In this document: positions 1 to 9,700 of the stretch, piece after piece | Layout of the letters: every line of letters begins with the position of its first letter | How positions within the stretch are numbered: the first letter of the stretch is position 1 | DNA from: Gammaproteobacteria bacterium | GTDB taxonomy: Bacteria; Pseudomonadota; Gammaproteobacteria; Steroidobacterales; Foliamicaceae | Direction of reading: 5' to 3' | Length of the DNA: 39,016 bases | NCBI GenBank assembly: GCA_007571315.1 | Contig: RKRP01000156.1 | Span: forward strand, 1-39,016 | Program-made: the position numbers and the translations under genes | The notes under the pieces: model-generated | Told to the model about the DNA's origin: nothing | The model's input: the letters and a program-made list of their open reading frames with translations, nothing else | Database searches by the model: none

Positions 1-249
1 CGCGCCTTGTCGGACCTTTACTCGACCACAACTGCCGTAGCAAGCGGCTTCACAGTGACGCTGACATTGGCGGGCACAGCCGTAGCGGGCGGCGCGACCG
101 CCGCTGCGACGAAGGCCGCAACATGGCTTGTTAGTTGGTGGGTTACGGAGTCCGTCCTGGAGATCAACGATTTGCCGTCCACGACCTCCATATACGCAGA
201 CATCAACACGCACAACGCGGTATACGACATGGGGGAATCCCTGCTATAG
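1..249 (+). CDS. Possible C-terminal part of an unidentified protein entering from the left edge (hydrophobic Ala/Thr/Val-rich)
   Basis: Frame open from base 1 to a stop at 247-249 (RALSDLYSTTTAVASGFTVTLTLAGTAVAGG...); no family recognised. Confidence 0.25.
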   Translation, partial: RALSDLYSTTTAVASGFTVTLTLAGTAVAGGATAAATKAATWLVSWWVTESVLEINDLPSTTSIYADINTHNAVYDMGESLL

Positions 250-411
250 GGCATTCAGCACTCATGGCGGCCCCATCGCAGAGCTGATGTATCTTGAATG
301 TGTGGAAAGCAATCCCCCAAAATGGGAACTGGAAGAAGACGAGCGGATACCGGGGCCGATTCCGCCGCCGCCGGTGCAGCCGGTGCCGAAGGTACCTCTG
401 CGCGGCATCGG

Positions 412-573
412 CTAGCGCGCCGCCCGGCGCTGCGGCCACTCGGCCCATTCCGGACTAGCGCCCTTCAATTCAAGCTTGCGCCCGCCGCCCTGCGGCGGGC
501 TGCCTTTGTACGTCTTCGCCGCGTGGCAGTGGATGCAAAGCCGCCGCCCGCACTCACGCAAGAGGCGGGCGGG
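412..573 (-). pseudogene. C-terminal fragment of an HNH-type endonuclease (truncated relic)
   Basis: Minus-strand open frame ...LLRECGRRLCIHCHAAKTYKGSPPQGGGRKLELKGASPEWAEWPQRRAAR* carries the LCxxCHxxKT signature of phage-type HNH nucleases; an in-frame TAA (574-576) removes the N-terminal half. Confidence 0.45.
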
Positions 574-611
574 TTAGCGGCCGCGGAGTCCAGGGCCCGC
601 TTTGCATGGGC

Positions 612-1496
612 CTATTTGCGTGATTCCATCACCTTCTTGAAGTAGGTCCAGCTGGTCTCGTTGGGGCGGTTGTCGTCCATGGGCGGCGCGTGCCGGTACA
701 ACGGGAAGTGCTCCTCGATGACCGTGCGGAAGTCCGCCGGCACGTTTTCGTAATCGCCCACCTTCTTGCCGCCGGCATGGAAATACATCTTGCCGGCCCG
801 GGAGCCCATTTCCATCCACGGCAGCCACTGCGCCAGCCGCACCCACCCCACGAACAAGGTTGCCGAATCGCTGTCCGCATCCAGCAGGTCATCCAGTTTG
901 CCCTTGAAATTGAACATCTCGGTGGCGTGATAGGTGCCGCCCACGTACTTCTGGTAGTCGCCTCCAAGCGGGTTGGGGTAGAACAGCGGCACCGCCGCCG
1001 ACCACCACCAGTCGTTCCCCTGCGTCACCAGCGGCAGAGGGTACTCCGAACCATCGCGCCGAAGCGGATGCTGGGGCGGCTGATTGACAGGATCGTTGGC
1101 CACGTGAATAACCTCCACCGTCTCGCCGGTGTAGGGGTTCTCCCAGTTGCGCAGCATTTCACCCGTCTCGATATCCTGGTACACCAGAATCTCTCTGGAA
1201 ATCAGGCGGAAGCCGTCGCCGCGTTCGGCGTGGGGCACGCTGGCGCAACGGCGCACATTAATGCCCTCCACGCGAAACAGCCTCAAGTCCGGCTGGCCGG
1301 GAACATGCCCGTAGGCAGTGCCTGTCCACCAGAAAAAGGACTCCTTGCCGTCGGTCATGGAGCACTGCATCCTGCGGTAGGCGGCCAGCCGCCCCTCCGC
1401 GCTATCCAGTCCCGCCGCGGCCGTATCCGCATGCGCTACGCCCCCGAGCAACAGGGCAACCGTTAGCAGCGCGCAATTTCCAATCAGCGATTTCAT
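612..1496 (-). CDS. DUF1838 family secreted protein
   Basis: ORF with signal peptide from internal ATG at 1496 (MKSLIGNCALLTVALLLGGVAHA); body resembles DUF1838 proteins. Confidence 0.75.
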   Translation of the reverse strand: MKSLIGNCALLTVALLLGGVAHADTAAAGLDSAEGRLAAYRRMQCSMTDGKESFFWWTGTAYGHVPGQPDLRLFRVEGINVRRCASVPHAERGDGFRLISREILVYQDIETGEMLRNWENPYTGETVEVIHVANDPVNQPPQHPLRRDGSEYPLPLVTQGNDWWWSAAVPLFYPNPLGGDYQKYVGGTYHATEMFNFKGKLDDLLDADSDSATLFVGWVRLAQWLPWMEMGSRAGKMYFHAGGKKVGDYENVPADFRTVIEEHFPLYRHAPPMDDNRPNETSWTYFKKVMESRK

Positions 1497-1563
1497 GGGA
1501 GCCTCCCGTAAAAGTGAACACACGCCGCCTTCCAGCGCGGCGGCGACTGTATAGAATAACCGC

Positions 1564-2367
1564 ATGAATCACTCCGTGACCGCGCTTTTGCTGGGCAATC
1601 TGGCTCTTGTTCTGGGAATCATGCTGGCGCTATGGCTGTTGAGCTTGCGGCTGCGCGACACCAGCATTGTGGATCTGTTCTGGGGCCTGGGGTTCGCGGT
1701 CATCGCGCTGGCCACGCTGTGGCGCACCGGCGGCGTTTCGCCGCGCGCGTTCCTGCTGGCGCTGCTCACCACGCTGTGGTCGCTGCGCTACAGCTGGCAT
1801 CTGTGGCGGCGCAACATAGGCCGCGGCGAGGACTACCGCTACGCCGCCATGCGCAGGAGCACCGAGGAACACGGCGGGTCGTGGAGCCTGCGCAGCCTCT
1901 ACGTGGTGTTCCTGCTTCAGGGCTTCATCCTGTGGCTGGTGTCGCTTCCGGTCCAGCTGGGGCAGATTTACCAGCAGCCGGTCACGCTGGGCTGGCCGGT
2001 TATCGCAGGCGTTGCGCTATGGATCGCCGGAGTGCTCTTCGAGGCGGTGGGCGACATGCAGCTGAAGCGTTTTCGCGCCAATCCCGGCAACCGCGGAAAG
2101 GTCCTGGACACCGGGCTGTGGCGCTACACCCGCCATCCCAACTACTTCGGCAACGCCTGCCTGTGGTGGGGAATCTGGCTGTGCGCGGCGGAAGTCGATG
2201 CGGCGGCCTGGGCGTTCTTCAGTCCGGCGCTGATGACCTGGGCTTTGCTCAAGTTCTCCGGCGTTCCGATTCTTGAGAAGCACCTGGCGACCACCCGTCC
2301 GGGCTACGAGGACTACATGCGCCGCACCAGCATGTTCTTCCCCCTGCCGCCCAAAAAGGGAGGCTGA
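1564..2367 (+). CDS. DUF1295 domain membrane protein (steroid 5-alpha-reductase-like)
   Basis: Multi-TM protein with C-terminal LWRYTRHPNYFGNACLWWGIWL motif. Confidence 0.85.
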   Translation: MNHSVTALLLGNLALVLGIMLALWLLSLRLRDTSIVDLFWGLGFAVIALATLWRTGGVSPRAFLLALLTTLWSLRYSWHLWRRNIGRGEDYRYAAMRRSTEEHGGSWSLRSLYVVFLLQGFILWLVSLPVQLGQIYQQPVTLGWPVIAGVALWIAGVLFEAVGDMQLKRFRANPGNRGKVLDTGLWRYTRHPNYFGNACLWWGIWLCAAEVDAAAWAFFSPALMTWALLKFSGVPILEKHLATTRPGYEDYMRRTSMFFPLPPKKGG

Positions 2368-2369
2368 TT

Positions 2370-3371
2370 TTGGCCGGCAAACGCGCCAAACGCGAAGAGC
2401 AGGGCCTCAACCTTTCGTTTCTGGATGTGGTCTGCTGCGGCTTCGGCGCGGTTATCCTGCTGCTGGTCATTACCAAGATCCATGAGCCGGTCATCATCGA
2501 ACGCAGCCGCGAGGAATTGGAAGGCCTGATCCTGCTTCTGGAGCGGGAACTGTTTGAAATCCGGGGTGAAACCTCGGTGCTGAAGCGCAACCTCGAACCC
2601 TTGAGGGCGGAAACCGCCGAGCGCGCGCGGCGTGTCGATACCACCCGGCGCGAAGTTGAGGAAGCCGAAGAGCGGCATTTCGCCGCCCGTGACTCGGCCG
2701 AGCAGGGCAGCGACGAGGCCGGCCAGCTGCTGTCGGCGCGCCAGACGCTCACCGAGGAGATGGAACGGCTGCTGGCGAACTACCAGCCGCCCCCCAACGA
2801 CACCACCGTGGGCGGCATCCCGGTGGACAGCGAATACATTATTTTCGTGATCGACACCTCCGGCAGCATGGTGGCCAACGCCTGGCCCGCCGTCCAGCGC
2901 CTGGTGGCCGAAACGCTTCGGGTGTACCCCACGGTGCGGGGCATACAGGTGCTCAACGACGAAGGGCAGTATCTGTTTTCCTCCTTCGCGGGCCGCTGGA
3001 TCCCCGATTCGGCTTCGCGCCGGCAGTCGATCGTGCGCGCGATCGCCAACTGGCAGGCGTATTCGGACTCCGACCCGTCCGAAGGAATCGCGCAGGCCAT
3101 CAGCACCTTCTACGACGAAACCCGCAAGGTGAGCATTTACGTGTTCGGGGACGACTTTTCCGGCGGCTCCGCCGAGGCGCTGATCCGTTACGTGGAACGA
3201 ATCAATCAAGCCGACCGTTTCGGCAACCGTCTGGTTCGCATCCACGCGGTGGGCTTCCCGGTGCAGCTCTACGGCGGCGCCTTTGGGCAGTTCAGCCGCT
3301 TCGCCAACCTGATGCGGGCGCTGTGCGAGCGCAACGGCGGCACTTTCGTGGCGCTCCCCACACTGAATTAG
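2370..3371 (+). CDS. Membrane-anchored coiled-coil protein with von Willebrand factor A domain
   Basis: TTG start preceded by AGGGAGG; N-terminal TM (SFLDVVCCGFGAVILLLVI), coiled coil, MIDAS motif DTSGSM. Confidence 0.8.
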   Translation: MAGKRAKREEQGLNLSFLDVVCCGFGAVILLLVITKIHEPVIIERSREELEGLILLLERELFEIRGETSVLKRNLEPLRAETAERARRVDTTRREVEEAEERHFAARDSAEQGSDEAGQLLSARQTLTEEMERLLANYQPPPNDTTVGGIPVDSEYIIFVIDTSGSMVANAWPAVQRLVAETLRVYPTVRGIQVLNDEGQYLFSSFAGRWIPDSASRRQSIVRAIANWQAYSDSDPSEGIAQAISTFYDETRKVSIYVFGDDFSGGSAEALIRYVERINQADRFGNRLVRIHAVGFPVQLYGGAFGQFSRFANLMRALCERNGGTFVALPTLN

Positions 3372-3416
3372 GGGCCCGTTAACGCTGCGCGACGCTGCTC
3401 TGCCCGGCCTGATTCC

Positions 3417-3629
3417 TCAAACGGGAGGACGACCGCCGGCGGCGGCAAAGCCCTCGTGCTGCTGCGGAGCCATTTCCTGGCCGCGGAAGAACAGCGCTTG
3501 GTATTCGAGCCAGGCCGAGCGGATTTCCGCGAGGACCGCTGCATCCGGCGGCTGCGAGATGTCCACGCCGCCCACTGTGGCGCCGAAGGTTCCGGTGACA
3601 GGCCGCGCCGAAATATGCTCGTAATTCAT
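3417..3629 (-). pseudogene. Truncated N-terminus of TauD/TfdA-family dioxygenase
   Basis: MNYEHISARPVTGTFGATVGGVDISQPPDAAVLAEIRSAWLEYQALFFRGQEMAPQQHEGFAAA matches the TauD N-terminus, then a stop after 70 aa; full-length family members are ~280 aa. Confidence 0.7.
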
Positions 3630-5086
3630 ATGGGGGCGCTCCAGGGCACCTCCATATCCTCCGCCAGCGGCCCTTCATGCACCCAGCCGTATTGCGTGTT
3701 GCTGGGTTGAGGCCCGCTTTCCAGATAGGCCGCCCGCATCCGGCTGAGCCGGTCACCTGGTATCGCTTCCAAGGCCGCCGCCATGTCGATTCCGTACATG
3801 CGCGCCGCATTCAAGCCGAGGATCAATTCCTTGTCCTGCCTTGTTAGCGCCGGATAACCGTGCTTGTCCTGCAGTTCTTCGGGAATCTCGAAGCGGCGGA
3901 ACGCCTCGATCTGCCATTGCGGCGAACCCCACCAGATCGAATCGGTGCCCCAGATGACGCGCTCACTGCCGAAAGCCTTGAGAATCTGGCCCATCAGGTG
4001 CCCGCATATTTCCGGATGGGTGATTGCCGTGTGCCCAAACACGCTGCCCAGTTCCATATAGACATTGGTCATCCGGGGCGTTTCCAGGCGGTCCTTCACG
4101 ATGTCGGAGGTCCATACCAGGTAGCCGTTCTCGTCGATTCCGGTTGCGCCGGCCGACAGTTCATTGGTGAGATTCCTGAAGCCCGAGTGATAGACGATAA
4201 AGTTGAGATCCGGCCAGTCCAGGGCGGCCTTGCGGATGTCCCAGGGACGGCAGAATTCCGGGTCGGTGCCGGTTATCGGCAATCCCTTGTGCACCGAAAT
4301 ATTGGTTATGCCCAGCTTGAGCGCGAGCTCGTAGAAGGGGTACGCCACGTCCTCGTCATCCATGCGCCAAGGGTCAATCGGAACGCCGGTGTAGCACTTC
4401 CAGCCGTCCACCTTAAGCTCGGCAGCCTGACGCTCGATTTCCTCCAGGCTGCCCGGCATGTTGGGCGCTGCCAGACCATGGCTGAGCATGCGCCGCGACC
4501 CCGCCAGATCATTGATCGTCCTGCGCGTTTCCACCATCATATCCACCGGCAGGATGTTCTGATCTTCGCGACCGATCGGGGCGCCGCTGATGATGCCCAT
4601 TGCCGTGTCGCTGTCCAGGAACACTTCCTTGATGAAATTCTCAAGGTGCAGGTCGCCGCGTTTGGGCCGAACGCCCACAAGGTCCGGATTGAGATTGAAC
4701 ATGCCGGCGAGCCGGCGGAAGCCCAGCGGGCCTGGAATCTCGTCCTTGACGTGATGCAGCTGCGCGTCGAAGATGAACTGCGGCCACGCCTCCCCCCGGT
4801 CATCAAGCTCTGCGGCCTCAGCCCAATCGACGAGAAAATACCTGCCAAACACTTCGTTCATCGCCAGGAAGGCGGCAGCCATTCCGCCGGCGCTGCGCAG
4901 ATACTGCCTGCGGCTGATTCCGCGTTTCCGGGCCAGGCGCTCCGCGAGTTGGTGAATTCGACGCTCCACCCGCCGCTGATCTTCGGTCTGCGGCATCGGA
5001 AGATACTCCTCGTTGGAAACCACCTGCGTTGGAACCGGTGTGAACCGGTCTTCCCGCCGGTCCTTGTCACTCTTGCGAACCCACAT
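3626..5086 (-). CDS. Amidohydrolase (amidohydrolase-2/TIM-barrel metal-dependent hydrolase) with putative Tat signal
   Basis: 486 aa; SRRQYLRSAGGMAAAFLAM Tat-like leader; C-terminal VIWGTDSIWWGSPQWQIEAFRRFEI typical of the family. Confidence 0.8.
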   Translation of the reverse strand: MWVRKSDKDRREDRFTPVPTQVVSNEEYLPMPQTEDQRRVERRIHQLAERLARKRGISRRQYLRSAGGMAAAFLAMNEVFGRYFLVDWAEAAELDDRGEAWPQFIFDAQLHHVKDEIPGPLGFRRLAGMFNLNPDLVGVRPKRGDLHLENFIKEVFLDSDTAMGIISGAPIGREDQNILPVDMMVETRRTINDLAGSRRMLSHGLAAPNMPGSLEEIERQAAELKVDGWKCYTGVPIDPWRMDDEDVAYPFYELALKLGITNISVHKGLPITGTDPEFCRPWDIRKAALDWPDLNFIVYHSGFRNLTNELSAGATGIDENGYLVWTSDIVKDRLETPRMTNVYMELGSVFGHTAITHPEICGHLMGQILKAFGSERVIWGTDSIWWGSPQWQIEAFRRFEIPEELQDKHGYPALTRQDKELILGLNAARMYGIDMAAALEAIPGDRLSRMRAAYLESGPQPSNTQYGWVHEGPLAEDMEVPWSAPI

Positions 5087-5242
5087 GAGCGATTACCCCT
5101 CGTCGCTTCAACCGCCAGTCTAGCAGCCCTTGGCCAAAGTCCGGCGCAGGCTCTGGGCGGCAGGCCGACGGTACAATTTCCACATATGGGAACGGAAGAT
5201 CGACGATAGAACGTCTGTCCGCGCACTGCAACCCGAAACGCA

Positions 5243-5962
5243 ATGAAGGATTCTGGAAAAACGCTCAACGCCGACGCGGCCGAACTGGAGCGCTTTGCCG
5301 CTATGGCGGCGCAGTGGTGGGACCCCAACGGCCCGAACCGCGCTCTGATGGCCATGAACCCGGTGCGTGTTGGATACATTGTTGAACGGGTGGGAGGGCT
5401 GACCGGCAAGCGCTGCCTCGATGTGGGATGCGGAGGAGGACTGCTCGCCGAATCGCTGGCCGGCGAAGGCGCGGAGTCGGTTCTGGGGCTGGATGCCTCC
5501 GAGGAAATGCTCGAAGTGGCGCGTCTGCACGCAATGGCCGGCAATCTCTCCAACCTTGAGTACCGACGCGGCACGGCGGAAGAAGCGGATGGTCAATTCG
5601 ACGTGGTCTGCTGCCTGGAGGTGCTGGAGCACGTTCCCCGCCCCGGCGAACTCATCAATGCCTGCGCCCGCCTGACGCGCCCCGGCGGGCACCTGCTGGT
5701 ATCGACGCTCAACCGCACCCCCAGAGCGTTCGCCCTGGGGGTGGTCGCGGCCGAATTTCTGCTGGGGCTGCTGCCGCGCGGGACGCACCGCTACGAAAAA
5801 TTCATCCGGCCGTCCGAGCTTGAAGCCTGGGCGCGCAAGGCGAACCTAAGCGCCCGGGACTTTACCGGGCTTCAATACAATCCCCTGCACGGCAGTTTCC
5901 GGCTGGGCGGCGGCCTGGACGTGAACTACATCGCGCATTTCACCAAAACCGGCGGCGCATGA
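5243..5962 (+). CDS. ubiG: Bifunctional 2-polyprenyl-6-hydroxyphenol methylase / 3-demethylubiquinol 3-O-methyltransferase
   Basis: SAM motif CLDVGCGGGLLAESLA, WWDPNGPNRALMAMNPVRVGYI N-terminus, C-terminal GLQYNPL. Confidence 0.92.
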   Translation: MKDSGKTLNADAAELERFAAMAAQWWDPNGPNRALMAMNPVRVGYIVERVGGLTGKRCLDVGCGGGLLAESLAGEGAESVLGLDASEEMLEVARLHAMAGNLSNLEYRRGTAEEADGQFDVVCCLEVLEHVPRPGELINACARLTRPGGHLLVSTLNRTPRAFALGVVAAEFLLGLLPRGTHRYEKFIRPSELEAWARKANLSARDFTGLQYNPLHGSFRLGGGLDVNYIAHFTKTGGA

Positions 5963-6657
5963 GCACGGTGAATCCCCGGGTGCGCGCCGTGCTGTTCGAC
6001 CTGGACGGCACGCTGGCGGACACCGCGCCCGACCTGGTGGGCTGCGTGCAGGAGGTGATGCGCGCGCAGGGCCGGCGCCCGCCGCCGTTCAACACCCTGC
6101 GCGCCTATGTTTCCCGGGGCGTGCGGGGGCTGATCTCAGCAGGCTTTGGGGAAGAATTCATCAAGGGCGAGGAATATCCGCGCGTGCAGCGGCAGTGCCT
6201 GAAACTGTACTCCGCCCGCCTTGCCGAGCGTTCACGCCTGTTTCCTGGAATGCGGCGCGTGCTGGACGAGCTTGCGCGGCGCCGCCTGCGCTGGGGCGTG
6301 GTCACCAACAAGCCGGAATACCTGACCCGTCCCCTGCTGAAGGCGCTGCGCCTGGAGGAAGAATGCGCGGTGACCGTGGGCGGCGACACTACGGCTCACA
6401 CAAAGCCGCACCCCGAACCCATGCTTTACGCAGCGCGGCGCCTGACCCTGGACACTGCGAACTGCGTCATGCTGGGCGACGACCCGCGGGATGCGCAAGC
6501 TGCCGCGGCCGCAGGCATGGCCTCGCTTGCGGCCGGATGGGGATATTTCCCCCCCGGTGAGGACCTCCATGCCTGGGGCGCGGCCGATGTGCTGGAATCG
6601 CCGGAAGACCTCCTGACCTGGATCGACCAACAGGGCGCCGCGCCCAACATAAACTGA
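5959..6657 (+). CDS. gph: HAD-family phosphoglycolate phosphatase
   Basis: FDLDGTLADTAPDL, VVTNKP and MLGDDPRDAQAA motifs; ATGA overlap with ubiG. Confidence 0.88.
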   Translation: MSTVNPRVRAVLFDLDGTLADTAPDLVGCVQEVMRAQGRRPPPFNTLRAYVSRGVRGLISAGFGEEFIKGEEYPRVQRQCLKLYSARLAERSRLFPGMRRVLDELARRRLRWGVVTNKPEYLTRPLLKALRLEEECAVTVGGDTTAHTKPHPEPMLYAARRLTLDTANCVMLGDDPRDAQAAAAAGMASLAAGWGYFPPGEDLHAWGAADVLESPEDLLTWIDQQGAAPNIN

Positions 6658-6669
6658 ACCGTCAGGAAA

Positions 6670-6780
6670 GCCGCTCCGCTCTTGCTGGCAGGCCGATACT
6701 GGCGATGGCTGCCGCGAGCTCGAACCTTCCGCCATCCGTCCCTTTCGATCATGCGAATGGCATTTTTGACAGCAGGCATT
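6670..6780 (-). pseudogene. Truncated HicA-like mRNA interferase toxin
   Basis: MPAVKNAIRMIERDGWRKVRARGSHRQYRPASKSG matches the HicA N-terminal half (GW..VR..GSH.QY); homology ends where the convergent gph gene begins; no HicB seen. Confidence 0.55.
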
Positions 6781-6790
6781 CCTGTAACGC

Positions 6791-9700
6791 TCAGTCCGGT
6801 CCGGATTGCGGGGTTTTGGCGGAAGCGGGGCGCGCCCACTGCCACCAGCGATGCGCGCACTCGGTGGCGACCGCGGCCGGAAGACGATTGGCGACCGCAG
6901 AAGCCAGACACCGGCGGCGCAAGTCGCTTCCGGCAAGCACCGGGTGGTTGTCGAGGTATTCCTGCTCGATCAGGTAGTTCCGCAAATGCTCAAGGTTGTT
7001 GCGGCGAAATCCCTTCAGGCGTGGATCCTTGCGGCGGGCCAAGGCTTCAACAAGCTGCTCAGAGTCCCCATCCAGTTCCCTTGCCACCTCAACCACATCA
7101 TCAAGGTAGCGTCCGCTCACAGCGCCGCTTTCAGCCAGCGCGTCCCGGTCAACCGGCTTGCCCCGCCCCTGCTTCCACAGCTCGCAAAAGACCTCAAGCA
7201 GGTCCAGCCTAAAGCCAATTTGCGCGGCGGCGGCCCATTCGGCGGCCAGCCTTTCCTCAAGCGCGGTTCCCGCAACGGTTTTCCACTGACCAGCCCGCTC
7301 GACCCCTCGGATCAGCAAGCCGCGCAACAGGTCCAGCTCGTCCCACAGCGCATAGAACATATGCTGCCGCGCAAAGCCCAGCGCCGGGCGGAACGCGGGC
7401 ACGCGCAGCAAAGCCCCGTAGGCTTCGGGCGTCAATCCGCCGGGCGCAGGCACAACCGGCGCAGGCGGAACGCGAAGCGCCTCCGGGCCGCCAACGCTCC
7501 CGGCGCTCATTCGCACCCGCGCGAGATCGATAACCCTGGCAAGTTCGCGGCCATCCTGGAGCAGCGCATGCCGAATGCGGTCCACATCAAGCGGATCGCT
7601 GGTGAGATAGAAAATCTGGCGTTCCTGCTCCTGCGCAATCTGCCCAAGGCTGCGCGCCACCGCTTCAAATCTTTGCGGGTCGCTCTGGTCGAGCGCTTCG
7701 TCAAGAAACAGCGGAAGCGCCTTGCCCTGCTCCACTTCCTCGGCAAACGCCAGGCGCGCCGCCAGCAGCAATTGCGCCCGCGTGCCGTCGGAAAGTTCAT
7801 CGATTTCGCGCCTTCGCCCGCTGCGTAATTCGACCGCGAACAGCCGCGCGCTTTCGCCTCCCTTCTCCAGCCGCAATTCGTAGTTGTGGAAAGTGAAGCG
7901 GGAGAAATGATCCTGCGCGAGCTCGAACACGCGCGGCATTCGGGACTGCTCGTATTCCTGCCCGACCTCCGCGAGCAGAAACTCCCCGGCCCCGGCGAAA
8001 AGCGCCGCATCGCGCATATCTTGCAAGCTCGCGCGGGTTTGCTCGCGCGCAGCGATGAGGTTTTGCATATCGGCGGCGGCTCTGATCTGTTTTACCTGGG
8101 CGTTGATGCCGGCAATTTCATCTCGCAATTGACTTGCTTGCGAAGCGGCTTGCGCAAGCTCGTCTTTGAGTTGTTCCAGCGGCTGGCTGTCCTGGCTGGA
8201 AAGTTCGGACTCGCCGGCTTTCTCAAGTTCATCGCGGTCGAGTTCATTTTGGCTGGCCAGCTTTTCTTTCAAGCTGGTCAATTCGCGGTGCCGCGGCAAC
8301 TTCTCAAGCAGCGAAGCAAGACCGGCCGCATCGCCGCTATCCAGCCCTGCGGCCGCGTAGATGCGGCTTATCGAAGCCCGGGCGGCGTCTTGATCCGAGG
8401 CGTTGCGCCGCAACTGATTCATAACCCTTCGCTCAGTGGAAAGCGCCTTTCTCAGCCGCGAATTTCGATCGGCAAGGCTGTGAAACCGGGCCCTGGCCTG
8501 CGCGGCGCCGTCAGGCCGCGCTTCGCCGTGCCGCTCCAGAATGCTGGCAAGCTGCGCCAGCAGGGAAGTGTGGAGTTTTTCCTGCTGGCGCAGCTTGCCC
8601 TCCGCGCCTTCGTGCTCGCCGCGAGCCAGCCTGAAATGGTCCAGCGCCCGCGCAAAATCCACCAGCTCCGCATCAGGAGGCAGCAATTGCAGGCGCAGCG
8701 CAGCCTTCAGGTCCTGACGGCGGGCTTCCAATTCCTTCTCTTTATCAGCCAAAGCTTCCAGTTTTTTCTTCAGCGGCTTGCGCTCCACATCACGGTCGCG
8801 CGCCCGCGCGCGCGCCGCTTCCAGCTCCGATTGCCTGCTTTCCAAACGGCGCAACGCGGCGCTCACGCACAGCGCATCCCAGCGCTCCGGCGATTCCATG
8901 CCCAAACTCTCGTAGCGGCGCTGCTCCTCCTTTCGCTGCGGATTGGCGCCATGCTCATTGCCAGAAAACCATGCCGCCAGACCGATGCCGGCGCCCGCGG
9001 CCGCAACAAGAGCCAGCAGCGGGTCCATGAGCCAGGCAAGCGCCAGCCCCCCCGCCACTGCCGCGAACGCCAACAGGAGCCAGGGCCACCGGCTCCGCAA
9101 CCGGATGGCGGGCAACTCGGATGGCGGCGCGCGCAGCCAGGAACGCAGCGCATCGACGGCGCTCGCAATCTTGTCGGGGTCGAGGTCGCGCTTGCTTGCC
9201 CCGGGCGCATCAGCGCTGTTGAGCACATCAAGCCGTTCGGTGATTTCGCGAACCTGGACCGCGTGCGAATGGCTGGCGCGCAGGAACTCGAACAGTTGGT
9301 GGTGGTCGGGCAAACTCAACTGCGGGCAATCCGTTTTCCCTCCGCCAATCGCCGCCGAGGCCGAGGCCAGCTTTCCCGCCGCTTTCGCGCGCTCGCTTCT
9401 TGCCGCCTCAAGCGTTTGTTCGATTGTTCCCAATTCATCCGCCTTGTCGCGCCACGTCGCGATATCCGCTTCCTCAAGCGGGCTGTCAAGCCTGGATTTT
9501 TTCGTGTCTTCGCGCGCCGCGCGCAACTCGGCCCCAAGATCGCGGGCGAGCGCGCCCAGCCGGGCCAGCTGCTGCTGTTCCTTATCGGCAGCATCGCGCT
9601 CCTGGCCCGTCAGGCAGGCCAGGGCGGCCGGCAGCGCGCCAAGGCGGGCGGTGATTTCGGCAAGCCGCTCCCGGCGCTGCGCAAGGCCGATTGCGCGCTC

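Noticed and set aside
3375-3424. Short cccgtt...aacggg inverted repeat near the tauD fragment end
   Set aside because: Only 6 bp with a long spacer; expected by chance in this composition
3860-5209. 449-aa plus-strand ORF opposite the amidohydrolase
   Set aside because: Antisense shadow of a recognisable enzyme; no family resemblance
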